DNA from: an uncultured Rhodospirillales bacterium
Lineage (GTDB): Bacteria; Pseudomonadota; Alphaproteobacteria; Acetobacterales; Acetobacteraceae
NCBI GenBank assembly: GCA_903928895.1
Contig: CAIYSR010000143.1
Location: 1-40,153 of the forward strand
Reading direction: 5' to 3'
Length of the DNA stretch: 40,153 nt
Part shown: positions 19,000 to 27,345 of the stretch, piece after piece
How the letters are laid out: the number at the start of each line of letters is the position of its first letter
Numbering within the stretch: the first letter of the stretch is position 1
Made by a program: the position numbers and the translations under genes
The notes under the pieces: model-generated
What the model saw: the letters and a program-made list of their open reading frames with translations, nothing else
What the model was told of the DNA's origin: nothing
The model's database searches: none

Positions 19000-19931
19000 T
19001 TCGGGGTGGCCTTGGCATTGAGGAAGATGCCGTGGGGCGAGCGGCCGACCGCGATGGTGTCGAAGGTGCCGGTGGCGGGATCGAGGACGGCAAGTTTGTG
19101 GACGAAGCGCAGCGTGAACCAGACGTGGCCGTCGGGGGCGAATTCGATGTCGTCGGGGCCGCCCGGGAGTTTGTAGCTGGTGACCTGGTTGAGGGTGGTC
19201 GCGTCGAGCACGACGGAGGTGCTGTCGATGCGGTTGTTGACGTAGATGCGTTTGCCGTCGGGCGAGGGGAAGAGCTGGTGGGCGCCTTTGCCGGTGCGGA
19301 TTTTGCGTTCGGTTTTGCCGGTGGCGGGATCGATCACCCAGACGTCGTCGCCGCCCATGTTGGCGACGAGGAGGCGGCCTTGGTTCCACAGCACACCGGC
19401 CGGCGCGGGGCCGGTCTCGGCGATCCAGCGGACGGAGAGAGTTTTGAGGTCGATGGCGGCGAGTTTGGCGGTGCCTTGCAGGGTTATGAAGACGGCGGAC
19501 GAGTCCGGAGCGAACGCCATGTGACTCGGCATGGATTTCAGCGGGAAGCGTTTGATGAGTTTGAAGGTGGCGGGGTCGTAGAGGTCGATCTGGGCGCGGG
19601 CGAGGCCGTTGACGACGAAGTATTTGGCGTCGGGCGAGAAGCCGATCTGGTAGGGGTCGGCGATCGGGATGCGGCGCTTGAGCTCGAAGGTGGTGGGGTC
19701 GAAGGCGAGGAGCTCATTGCCGACGGTGTCACCGACGAGCAGTTCCTTGCGGTCGGGGGTCAGCATGTTGTGATGGGGTTCGCGCAGGACGGGGATGCGC
19801 TTGAGTTCCTGGCGGGTGGTCATGTCGATGACGGAGAGGCTGGCCTCGCCGGAGTTCATCACCAGCACGGCGCCGGCGTAGGCCGGGGGCGCCGCAAGGA
19901 GCAGCAGAAGGAACGGCAGCAGTCGACGCAT
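18996..19931 (-). CDS. Exported YVTN-type beta-propeller protein
   Basis: The 311-residue protein begins with signal peptide MRRLLPFLLLLLAAPPAYA, so the mature form is periplasmic. It consists of about seven repeats of the type FSPDAKYFVVNG, DPATFKLIKRF, FAPDSSAVFITL, SPDGKRIYVNN and FAPDGHVWFTL, which build a beta-propeller. No catalytic residues are evident; such proteins act as binding or scaffolding partners. The start at ATG 19931 was chosen for the signal peptide; the open frame extends 50 codons further without homology. It is translationally coupled to the membrane hydroxylase and divergent from the lactonase gene. Confidence 0.87.
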   Translation of the reverse strand: MRRLLPFLLLLLAAPPAYAGAVLVMNSGEASLSVIDMTTRQELKRIPVLREPHHNMLTPDRKELLVGDTVGNELLAFDPTTFELKRRIPIADPYQIGFSPDAKYFVVNGLARAQIDLYDPATFKLIKRFPLKSMPSHMAFAPDSSAVFITLQGTAKLAAIDLKTLSVRWIAETGPAPAGVLWNQGRLLVANMGGDDVWVIDPATGKTERKIRTGKGAHQLFPSPDGKRIYVNNRIDSTSVVLDATTLNQVTSYKLPGGPDDIEFAPDGHVWFTLRFVHKLAVLDPATGTFDTIAVGRSPHGIFLNAKATPK

Positions 19932-20079
19932 CAGGGCCTCGCGGTACAACGTGTGCAGCAAAATCAGAGATCTCCCCTGCGGTCGTCTAGCATGCGTCCC
20001 CGACCGGTGGGAGGTGTTGTGCGCAGCCCTGGGCTTTGCGCTAGGCTCCCCTTCAACAAGACATCGGGAGGAATAGACC

Positions 20080-21012
20080 ATGGGCGTGCGGGTGCTGGCG
20101 ACGGGGTTGCGGTTTCCGGAGGGGCCGGTGTGGATGGCGGACGGATCGGTGGCGCTGGTGGAGATCGAGCGGCAGACGGTGACGATCGTGGGGCCGGATG
20201 GCAGCGTGCGGGTGCTGGCGGAGACCGGGGGCGGGCCGAACGGGTTGGCGGTGGGGCCGGATGGGAACTTCTACGTCTGCAACAATGGCGGGTTCACCTG
20301 GAACAAGCTCGGCGACCAGTTGCGGCCGGGGCCGCAGCCGTCGGACTATAGCGGCGGGCGGATCGAGCGCGTGGATGCGACGAGCGGGGCGGTGACGGTG
20401 CTGTACGACGCGTGCGGCGGGCATGGGCTGCGCGGGCCGAACGATATCGTGTTCGACGCCCATGGCGGGTTCTATTTCACCGATCTCGGCAAGAGCCGGG
20501 CCCGGGACATGGATCATGGCGGGGTGTACTACGCCAAGGCCGACGGCTCGGCGATCGTGGAACTCGCCTATCCGCTGATCACGCCCAACGGGATCGGGCT
20601 CTCGCCGGATGGCAAGACTGTGTATGTCGCGGAGACGCGCACCGCACGGGTCTGGGCGTTCGATCTGGAGGCGCCCGGGGTGGCGAAGAAGCATCCCGCA
20701 CCCGCACCGCATGGCGGGCGGTTCATCGCCGGACTCGGCGGCTACCAGATGTTCGACAGCCTGAAGGTGGATGCGGCGGGGAATATCTGTATGGCGACGC
20801 TGGTGACCGGGGCGATCACCGTGATTTCGCCGCAGGGTCAGGTCCTGCGCCAGCACATGACCGGCGATCCGATGACGACGAACATCGCCTTCGGCGGGGC
20901 CGACCAGCGCACCGCGTATCTCACGCTGTCAGGTCCGGGCGAGTTGATCGCCATGGACTGGGTGGATGGTGACTGGTCGGTGCCCGGGTTGCGGCTCAAC
21001 CATGTGATCTGA
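20080..21012 (+). CDS. SMP-30/gluconolactonase-family lactonase
   Basis: The 310-residue six-bladed propeller has the family metal ligands: Glu in RFPEGPVW, Asn in GPNDIVFDAHGGFYFTD, Asn in ITPNGIGLSPDGKTVY and Asp in MFDSLKVDAAGNI. Enzymes of this family hydrolyse sugar lactones or other esters with a divalent metal. There is no signal peptide, so it is cytoplasmic. ATG 20080 has GGGAGG 8 bases upstream. The substrate is unknown; no sugar dehydrogenase is adjacent. It is convergent with mntH, with a 36-base gap. Confidence 0.92.
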   Translation: MGVRVLATGLRFPEGPVWMADGSVALVEIERQTVTIVGPDGSVRVLAETGGGPNGLAVGPDGNFYVCNNGGFTWNKLGDQLRPGPQPSDYSGGRIERVDATSGAVTVLYDACGGHGLRGPNDIVFDAHGGFYFTDLGKSRARDMDHGGVYYAKADGSAIVELAYPLITPNGIGLSPDGKTVYVAETRTARVWAFDLEAPGVAKKHPAPAPHGGRFIAGLGGYQMFDSLKVDAAGNICMATLVTGAITVISPQGQVLRQHMTGDPMTTNIAFGGADQRTAYLTLSGPGELIAMDWVDGDWSVPGLRLNHVI

Positions 21013-21048
21013 GCCCCGACGCCGCCGCGACGAAACCGGGACGGCGGT

Positions 21049-22356
21049 TCAGCCGACCGGCATCGGGATGTCGATGCCGGCGAGCGAGAACAGCAGCAGG
21101 ATGTTGAGCGTCAGCACCAGCACGGTGGCGGACGTGGCGATGATCCGCATGAACCTTGTGTTGACGAAGGCGCCCATCACGGCCCGGTCGTTGGTGAGGA
21201 GGAGCAAGGCCAGCATTGGCACCGGCAAGGTGAGGCTGAGGGCGACCTGGCTGTAGACGAGGCAATCGGTCGCGTTCAGGCCCAAGCCGACCACGACGAA
21301 GGCGGGGGCCATGGTGATCGCGCGGCGCAGCCACAGCGGGGTGCGCAGGTGCAGGAAGTCCTGCATGATGGTCTGCCCGGCCATGGTGGCCACCACCGAG
21401 CTCGAAAAGCCCGAGGCCAGCAGCGAGGCCATGAAAACGATGGCCGCCGCGCCGCCGAGCAGGGGCGTGAGGGTGCGGTAGGCGGTCTCGATTTCGGCCA
21501 CGTCGCTGTGCCCGGGGTGGAAGGTGGCCGCCGCCATGGCGACCATCGCCATGTTGACGATTCCGGCCACGCCGAGCGCGCACAGCACCTCGATGTTGGA
21601 GAAGCGCAACACCTGCCGGCGCTCGCCATCGTTGTGCACCGGCACCCGGTCGGTCATCAGCGCCGAGTGCAGGTAGATCGCGTGCGGCATCACGGTGGCG
21701 CCGATGATCGCCACCGCGAGGGAGAGGGCGCCGGCGTCCGGGAGATGGGGGCCGGCGATGCCGCGCAGTACGCCGTGCCAGTCCGGCGGGGCGATGAACA
21801 GCTCGATAGCGTAGCACAGGCCGATCAGGCCGACGAAGCCGGCGACGACGATTTCGATGGGGCGGAAGCCGCGGTTGCCGAGCAGCAGGATAGCGTAGGT
21901 CAGGATGCCGGTGATCACGAGGCCGAGCATGAGGTCGATGCCGAGGAGCAGCGAGAGGCCGATGGCGCCGCCAAGAAACTCGGCGAGGTCGGTCGCCATG
22001 GCGGCAAGTTCGCTCGCAGCCCACATGGCGAGGCGGGTGCGGCGGGGGAAGCGCGCGCGGCAATGGGCGGCGAGGCTCTGGCCGGTGACGATGCCGAGCT
22101 TCGCCGACAGCGACTGGAACAGCATCGCGACCAGGTTGGCCAGCACGACGACCCAGAGCAGGGCATAGCCGTAGCGCGCGCCGGCCTGAATGTTGGTGGC
22201 GAAATTGCCCGGGTCCATATAGGCGATGGAGGCGATCACGGCCGGGCCGGCGAACGGCAGGAAGGCGGCGAGCCCGCGGCGGCGGCCGGCCAGAGTGTCA
22301 CGCCCGGCGGCGGTGGTGCGGGTGGAAAGCGTGGCTCGGCCGGTCGTGGCGCTCAT
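21049..22356 (-). CDS. mntH: Nramp-family manganese/iron transporter
   Basis: The 435-residue inner-membrane protein has the Nramp metal-site motifs: DPGN in IAYMDPGNFATNIQAGA (helix 1) and MPH in ATVMPHAIYLHSAL (helix 6). It imports Mn(II), and possibly Fe(II), with protons. About 11 hydrophobic segments are present. ATG 22356 is preceded by GAGGA at a good spacing; a further in-frame ATG 16 codons upstream lies closer to the operator and lacks a ribosome site. The gene is divergent from mntR and separated from it by a palindrome that resembles MntR sites, so manganese repression is likely. Confidence 0.95.
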   Translation of the reverse strand: MSATTGRATLSTRTTAAGRDTLAGRRRGLAAFLPFAGPAVIASIAYMDPGNFATNIQAGARYGYALLWVVVLANLVAMLFQSLSAKLGIVTGQSLAAHCRARFPRRTRLAMWAASELAAMATDLAEFLGGAIGLSLLLGIDLMLGLVITGILTYAILLLGNRGFRPIEIVVAGFVGLIGLCYAIELFIAPPDWHGVLRGIAGPHLPDAGALSLAVAIIGATVMPHAIYLHSALMTDRVPVHNDGERRQVLRFSNIEVLCALGVAGIVNMAMVAMAAATFHPGHSDVAEIETAYRTLTPLLGGAAAIVFMASLLASGFSSSVVATMAGQTIMQDFLHLRTPLWLRRAITMAPAFVVVGLGLNATDCLVYSQVALSLTLPVPMLALLLLTNDRAVMGAFVNTRFMRIIATSATVLVLTLNILLLFSLAGIDIPMPVG

Positions 22357-22406
22357 CCGGTTTTCCTCGGGGCGGGGGGGCGAGTTTTGCGGCATTGGCT
22401 CCAAAG

Positions 22407-22422
22407 TGTAGCCTTGGCTACA
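22407..22422. promoter_or_regulatory. Probable MntR operator
   Basis: TGTAGCC-TT-GGCTACA is a perfect 7-bp inverted repeat in the mntH-mntR gap. It closely follows the enterobacterial MntR site layout, which has TAGC and GCTA halves about four bases apart. It is 51 bases before the mntH start and 90 bases before mntR, so it can control both divergent genes. Confidence 0.75.
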
Positions 22423-22511
22423 AATCGCTGCCTAAGATGTGGTTCGTACATGCCGCTTGTCAATCCGCCCGGCGTTTGCTCTTGCTGCGGTGGCAAGCAC
22501 GGAGGACGAGG

Positions 22512-22994
22512 GTGATTTCGCCCAGACCACAGCCGGACCATCCACAGCCGGACCATCCCGAGTCGGACCATAACGATGCGATGCCGGAGGAGCCCACCCA
22601 GGCGCGCCGCTTCGGCAAGGCGCGCACGGCGCAGGCCTCGGCATTGCTCGAGGACTATGCCGAATTGATCGCCGATCTGCTCGCCAGCGGTGGCGAGGCG
22701 CGGCCGACCGACATCGCGCGGCGACTCGGCGTCTCCCATGCCACCGCGATCAAGACCATCGCGCGGCTCAAGCGCGAGGGGCTGGTCACCGCGCGGCCCT
22801 ATCGCGGGGTTTTTCTCACCGAGGCCGGCGAGGCGCTGGCCGGCCGGGTGAAAGCGCGGCATCTGGTGGTGGTGGAACTGCTGAGGGCCGTCGGCGTGCC
22901 GTCCGAGGCGGCGGAGCAGGATGCGGAGGGCATGGAGCACCATGTCTCCGATACCACGCTGGCCGCGTTCTCCCGGTTCCTCAAGGCCCGGTGA
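22512..22994 (+). CDS. mntR: Manganese-responsive transcriptional repressor
   Basis: The 160-residue DtxR-family protein matches E. coli-type MntR: ALLEDYAELIADLLASGGEARPTDIARRLGVSHATAIKTI forms the winged helix, and the C-terminal ARHLVVVELL and EGMEHHVSDTTLAAF segments carry the metal-site His and Glu residues. The GTG start at 22512 is preceded by GGAGGACGAGG, a strong ribosome site. A later ATG at 22581 has none. The long N-terminus contains PQPDHPQPDHPESDH, encoded by three 15-bp tandem repeats, which adds histidines and acids that could bind metal. It should repress mntH when manganese is high. Confidence 0.92.
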   Translation: MISPRPQPDHPQPDHPESDHNDAMPEEPTQARRFGKARTAQASALLEDYAELIADLLASGGEARPTDIARRLGVSHATAIKTIARLKREGLVTARPYRGVFLTEAGEALAGRVKARHLVVVELLRAVGVPSEAAEQDAEGMEHHVSDTTLAAFSRFLKAR

Positions 22995-23004
22995 AGCGCT
23001 GCGG

Positions 23005-24216
23005 TTAGACGATGCCCTGCTCGCGGAGCTTGTTGAACTCCCGCGCGCTGACGCCGAGGAGGTCGCGCAGGATTTCCTCGGTATGTTCGCCGAGCGTCGG
23101 CGGCGGCACGCGGTAGTCTGCCGGAGTCTCGGAGAGGCGGACCGGGTTGGCGATGACCTGGACGGGGACGCCGGAGGTGTGGGCCATTTCGATCACCATG
23201 CCGCGAGCGACGACCTGCGGGTCGGCGAAGACCTCCTTGAGCGTGTTGATCGGGCCGCAGCCGATTTTCAGGGCCTCGAGTTTGTCGACCCACTCCTTGG
23301 TGGTGCGGGCGCGCATGGTCGGGGTGAGCGTGTCGGTGACGACCTGACGGTTTTCGACGCGGGCGGGGTTGGTGGCGAAGCGGGGGTCATCGAGCAGGTG
23401 GGTGAGGTCGAAGGCCTCGCAGAAGCGCTTGAATGTCGGGTCGTTGCCGATGGAGAGGACCATATAGCCGTCGGCCGTCGGGAAGACCTGATAGGGCACG
23501 ATGTTGGGGTGCTGGTTGCCGAGGCGGGGCGGGTTTTCGCCAGTGGCCAGGTAGTTCATGCCCTGGTTGGCGAGCCAGGCGACATGGGTGTCGAGCATGC
23601 CGATATCGACCTGCTGGCCCTGGCCGGTTTTTTCGCGGTGGCGCAACGCGGCGAGAATGCCGATGCAGCCGTAGAGGCCGGCGAAGACGTCGGCGACGGG
23701 GATGCCGACTTTTTGCGGCTCGCCGGCGATGTCGCCGGTGAGGCTCATCACCCCGCCCATCGCCTGGATCAGGGCGTCATAGCCGGGCCGCGGGGCATAG
23801 GGGCCGGTCTGGCCGAAGCCGGTGATCGAGCAATAGATGATGCCGGGAAAGGCTGCGTGCACGTCGTCGTAGCCCAGCCCGTACTTGGCCAGCGCGCCGA
23901 CCTTGAAGTTCTCGACCAGGATGTCGGTGTCCTCAAGCAGGCGCCGGATGATCTTCTGCCCCTCGCGGGCGGCGATATCGACGGTGACGGAGCGCTTGTT
24001 GCGGTTGACGCCAACGAAGTATGCGCTCTGGTCGGTGCCGGGCATGGCCGGGGGGGCGAAGCCGCGGGTGTCGTCTCCGGCGCCGGGGCGCTCGATCTTG
24101 ATGACCTCGGCGCCGAGATCGCCAAGCATCTGGGTGCAGGTCGGCCCGGCGAGGACGCGTGTGAGGTCGAGAACACGGAGGCCCTTGAGCGGGCCGGTGG
24201 CATCCTTGGTGGGCAT
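23005..24216 (-). CDS. CaiB/BaiF family III CoA-transferase
   Basis: The 403-residue protein has the family N-terminus (LKGLRVLDLTRVLAGPTCTQMLGDLGAEVIKIE), the segment FVGVNRNKRSVTVDI, and the catalytic Asp in IPVADVFAGLYG. These enzymes move CoA between carboxylic acids through an aspartyl-anhydride intermediate. The length is typical. It is convergent with mntR (10-base gap). It follows the next CoA-transferase gene by 68 bases on the same strand. Donor and acceptor acids cannot be inferred. Confidence 0.92.
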   Translation of the reverse strand: MPTKDATGPLKGLRVLDLTRVLAGPTCTQMLGDLGAEVIKIERPGAGDDTRGFAPPAMPGTDQSAYFVGVNRNKRSVTVDIAAREGQKIIRRLLEDTDILVENFKVGALAKYGLGYDDVHAAFPGIIYCSITGFGQTGPYAPRPGYDALIQAMGGVMSLTGDIAGEPQKVGIPVADVFAGLYGCIGILAALRHREKTGQGQQVDIGMLDTHVAWLANQGMNYLATGENPPRLGNQHPNIVPYQVFPTADGYMVLSIGNDPTFKRFCEAFDLTHLLDDPRFATNPARVENRQVVTDTLTPTMRARTTKEWVDKLEALKIGCGPINTLKEVFADPQVVARGMVIEMAHTSGVPVQVIANPVRLSETPADYRVPPPTLGEHTEEILRDLLGVSAREFNKLREQGIV

Positions 24217-24284
24217 GGCGGCGAAGGTCCGATCCGGGCGATGAGGGGGGAGTTATAGGCAGGGCATTGGCGGGAGGCAAAAAG

Positions 24285-25499
24285 TCAGGGGCTGGACACG
24301 ATGCCGGCGGCGAGCAGGCGGTCGATCACGGCATCCTGGATGCCGGCTTCGGCGAGGATATCCCGGCTGTGCTGGCCAACCTCGGGGGCGAGGCGTGGCG
24401 TGGCTTTGGTCACGCCGTCGAGGTGGAGCGGGCTGTCGATGGTGCGCAGATCGGAACAGGCGAAGGCGGGGAGCATCCCGGCGGCGCGGGCCTGGTCGTC
24501 GACGGCGGCTTCGTCGGTGGTGCCGACCAGCCCGAAGGTCAGGCCGGCGCCGTCGAGCAGGGGTCGCCAATGGGTGAGGGGGTGGGCGGCGAAAACAGCG
24601 TCGAGGATGCCGAGCAGGGCGGTGGCGTTGGCGCGGCGGAGCGGCGAGGTGAGGAAGCGCGGGTCCTCGAGGAGGTCGTCCCGGCCGATGGCGCGGACGA
24701 GGGAGGGCCATTGGCGGTCCTCCGAAAGCATCACGAGGAGGAACCAGCGGCCGTCGGCGCAGGCGTACATGGCGGCCAGCGCGTTGGGGGAATCGGCGCG
24801 CTTGGGCCGGGGCGGGAGGTCGGCGCCGCAAAGGCGGGCCTGGGTCATGTAGGCGTTGGCCCACAGGCCGTTGGCGAGCAGGGAGGAGGCGACGAAACCG
24901 CCTTTGCCGGTGCGCTCGCGACGGTAGAGGGCGGTGACGATGGCGCCGTAGAGGGCCATGGCGGTGGGGTGGTCGCCCATGCCGGGAGTGGAGCGGGCGA
25001 AAGGGGTGAAGGCGTCGGCGCGGACGACATCCATCAATCCGGAGCGGGCCCAGTAGGCAGTGGCGTCGAAGCCGGTTTTTTCAGCTTCGGGGCCGGTTTC
25101 CCCGTAGGCGCTGAGGGCGGCGTAGATCAGGCGGGGGTTTCCTGGTGCGAGGTCCTCGAAGGCCAGGCCGAGCCGGCGGCGGACGGGTTGGGGGTAGTTG
25201 GTGATGAAGACATCGGCACCGGCGACGAGGGTGTAGAGCACGTCGCGGCCGGCGGGGTCCTTGAGGTCCAAGGCGAGGCTGCGGCGGCTGCGCCCGTCCA
25301 TCAGCCAGCCATGGTTATGCCCGCTCAGCGGCTGGCCCGGCATGGCGGAGAAGGCACGGTAGGGATCGCCGGCGCCCGGGGGCTCGATCTTGATGACATC
25401 GGCGCCGAAATCGGCGAGCACGGTGGCCGCCGCGGGGCCGGCGATGAAACTTGCGCAGTCGATGACTTTGAGGCCGGCGAAGGGGAGGTCTTCGCTCAT
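24285..25499 (-). CDS. Second CaiB/BaiF CoA-transferase
   Basis: This 404-residue paralogue begins FAGLKVIDCASFIAGPAAATVLADFGADVIKIE. The segment STPGMGDHPTAMALYGAIV aligns with the catalytic-Asp region of the family. It is quite different from its 23 kb neighbour, so it does not look like a recent duplicate. ATG 25499 overlaps the racemase stop by four bases. A shared substrate route with the racemase is likely. Longer in-frame starts upstream would lie inside the racemase gene. Confidence 0.88.
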   Translation of the reverse strand: MSEDLPFAGLKVIDCASFIAGPAAATVLADFGADVIKIEPPGAGDPYRAFSAMPGQPLSGHNHGWLMDGRSRRSLALDLKDPAGRDVLYTLVAGADVFITNYPQPVRRRLGLAFEDLAPGNPRLIYAALSAYGETGPEAEKTGFDATAYWARSGLMDVVRADAFTPFARSTPGMGDHPTAMALYGAIVTALYRRERTGKGGFVASSLLANGLWANAYMTQARLCGADLPPRPKRADSPNALAAMYACADGRWFLLVMLSEDRQWPSLVRAIGRDDLLEDPRFLTSPLRRANATALLGILDAVFAAHPLTHWRPLLDGAGLTFGLVGTTDEAAVDDQARAAGMLPAFACSDLRTIDSPLHLDGVTKATPRLAPEVGQHSRDILAEAGIQDAVIDRLLAAGIVSSP

Positions 25500-26566
25500 G
25501 CCGCCCAGCCAGCGAGAATGTCCGCGACCGCGGCGGGGACGGGGCGCGGCGGTACCTCGCCAGGGGTGCCCTCGAAGCGAGGGGCAGGCGCGGACTGGGT
25601 GATGCCGTCGCGGCTGACGAAGCTGCCACGGGCCTTGAGGTGGGCGTTGTCGGGGGCTTCTTCCATGGTCAGGATCGGGGCGGCGCAGGCGTCGGAAAGA
25701 TCGAGAATGGCGGCCCATTCGTCCCTGGTTTTGGTGGCGATGATGGCGGCCAAGCGCTCCTTTTGCGCGGGCCAGAGGCTGCGGTCGTGCTGCGGGTCGA
25801 AGAACGGGTCGGACAGGCCGACACGGCTGCGCAGGGCGGCGTAGAACTGGGGCTCGAGGGAGCCGATGGCGAGGAATTTGCCGTCGGCGCAGGTGTAGGT
25901 GCCGTAATAAGGGGCGCCGCCATCGAGCATGTTGGCCTCGCGCTCGGTGGTCCAGGTGCCGGCCGACATCATGCCGTGGAACATCGACATCAGGTTGACC
26001 ACGCAGTCCGAGATCGCGCAGTCGATCACCTGGCCCTTGCCGGAACGACGCGCTTCGAGGACGGCCGCGAGGATGCCCATCACCAAATAGAGCGAACCGC
26101 CGCCGAAATCGCCGACCAGATTGAGCGGCGGGACGGGTTTAGCGGCGGGGCCGATGGCGGCGAGCGCACCGGTGATGGCGATGTAGTCGATATCGTGGCC
26201 GGCATAGGGGGCGAGCGGCCCGGACTGGCCCCAACCGGTCATCCGGCCATAGACGAGGGCAGCGTTGCGGGCGAGGACGACGTCCGGGCCCAGGCCGAGG
26301 CGTTCCATCACGCCGGGGCGGAAACCTTCGATCAGGACCTCGGCGCGATCGAGCAGTTCGAGGGCCTTCGCGGCATCCTGCTTGAGATCCATCGCCACGA
26401 TGCGGCGGCCGCGCAGGGTCACGTCGTTTTTGCGCGGTCGGGTGTCGGGGCGGTCGATACGGACGACATCGGCGCCCATGTCGGCGAGCAGCATGGCCGC
26501 AAAGGGGCCGGGGCCGATGCCGGCGAATTCCACCACGCGCAGGCCCTTGAGCGGTCCCTTGGTCAT
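25496..26566 (-). CDS. Alpha-methylacyl-CoA racemase
   Basis: This 356-residue CaiB/BaiF-fold protein has features specific to racemases: GPLKGLRVVEFAGIGPGPFAAMLLADMGADVVRIDRP, the catalytic His in APYAGHDIDYIAITG and the catalytic Asp in NLVGDFGGGSLYLVMG. It interconverts the R and S forms of 2-methylacyl-CoAs so that S-specific acyl-CoA dehydrogenases can act. ATG 26566 is preceded by GGAGG at 6 bases; an ATG two codons earlier sits inside that ribosome site. It heads a three-gene run with two CoA-transferases. Confidence 0.92.
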   Translation of the reverse strand: MTKGPLKGLRVVEFAGIGPGPFAAMLLADMGADVVRIDRPDTRPRKNDVTLRGRRIVAMDLKQDAAKALELLDRAEVLIEGFRPGVMERLGLGPDVVLARNAALVYGRMTGWGQSGPLAPYAGHDIDYIAITGALAAIGPAAKPVPPLNLVGDFGGGSLYLVMGILAAVLEARRSGKGQVIDCAISDCVVNLMSMFHGMMSAGTWTTEREANMLDGGAPYYGTYTCADGKFLAIGSLEPQFYAALRSRVGLSDPFFDPQHDRSLWPAQKERLAAIIATKTRDEWAAILDLSDACAAPILTMEEAPDNAHLKARGSFVSRDGITQSAPAPRFEGTPGEVPPRPVPAAVADILAGWAA

Positions 26567-26630
26567 CGTCATCCTCCCGATTCTTCGGACCATGTTACAG
26601 GCAATGCCGCAGGATAGGAGTCTCGCCGCG

Positions 26631-27314
26631 ATGGACGCATTTTCTCTCGACCAGGGCTTGTTCGGGCGGCTGCGGCGCGATGCCGGGGTGGAGTGGACGC
26701 GCTATGTCGACCATGGCTTCGTACGCCAGCTCGGCCGTGGCGTGTTGGCGAAGCCGGCATTCCAGCATTTCCTCAAGCAGGATTATCTGTTCCTGATCCA
26801 TTTCGCCCGCGCCTACGCGTTGGCCGCGGTGAAGAGCGACACGCTGGAGGATTTGCGTGGGGCGGCGGCGGCGGTGACCAATATTGTCGACGTCGAGATG
26901 CCGTTGCATGTGGCGTATTGCCGTGATTGGGGTCTGAGCGAGGCGCAGATGGCGGCCGAGCCGGAGGCGATGGAGACGGTGGCCTACACCCGGTTCGTGC
27001 TGGATTGCGGCCTCTCCGGCGATCGGCTCGACCTAGAGACGGCGCTCGCGCCCTGCGTCGTCGGCTATGCCGAGGCGGTGGCGCGCCTGCTGGAGGACCC
27101 GTCTACCCAGCGCGCGGGCAACCCCTACGAGGCCTGGATGGCTGCCTATTCCGGCACGGAATATCATGCCGCGGTGACGGCGGCGATCGCGCGGCTCGAC
27201 CGTATCGGCGCGGCGCGGGGGGCGGAGGCGCGGTATGACGGGCTGCTCAAGACCTTCATCGCCGCGACACGGCTGGAAGCGGCGTTCTGGGACATGGGTC
27301 TCGCGGCGGGGTGA
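26631..27314 (+). CDS. tenA: TenA-type thiaminase II / aminopyrimidine aminohydrolase
   Basis: The 227-residue all-helical protein has the TenA_C active site: Asp51 (FLKQDYLFL), Cys142 in ALAPCVVGYAEA and Glu216 in RLEAAFWDMG. It hydrolyses aminopyrimidine breakdown products of thiamine for salvage. AGGAG lies 10 bases before ATG 26631; an in-frame ATG at 26604 is also possible. No other thiamine gene is nearby and the 64-base divergent gap to the racemase gene is too short for a TPP riboswitch, so regulation by thiamine is not supported here. Confidence 0.92.
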   Translation: MDAFSLDQGLFGRLRRDAGVEWTRYVDHGFVRQLGRGVLAKPAFQHFLKQDYLFLIHFARAYALAAVKSDTLEDLRGAAAAVTNIVDVEMPLHVAYCRDWGLSEAQMAAEPEAMETVAYTRFVLDCGLSGDRLDLETALAPCVVGYAEAVARLLEDPSTQRAGNPYEAWMAAYSGTEYHAAVTAAIARLDRIGAARGAEARYDGLLKTFIAATRLEAAFWDMGLAAG

Positions 27315-27337
27315 ACGGCGCCCCTGAGGGGCGCCGT
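27315..27337. terminator. Perfect hairpin between tenA and a convergent SDR gene
   Basis: ACGGCGCCCC-TGA-GGGGCGCCGT forms a perfect 10-bp stem with a 3-base loop, starting on the base after the tenA stop codon and ending 8 bases before the stop of the convergent gene. It can serve both directions. No U-tract is present on either side. Confidence 0.75.
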
Positions 27338-27345
27338 CCGTCGTG

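Noticed and set aside
22395-22511. Longer mntR reading frame starting at the ATG at 22395
   Set aside because: It would run through the operator palindrome, and the strong ribosome site lies just before GTG 22512.
26567-26630. TPP riboswitch before tenA
   Set aside because: The gap is only 64 bases, shared with a divergent gene, and has no thi-box-like sequence.
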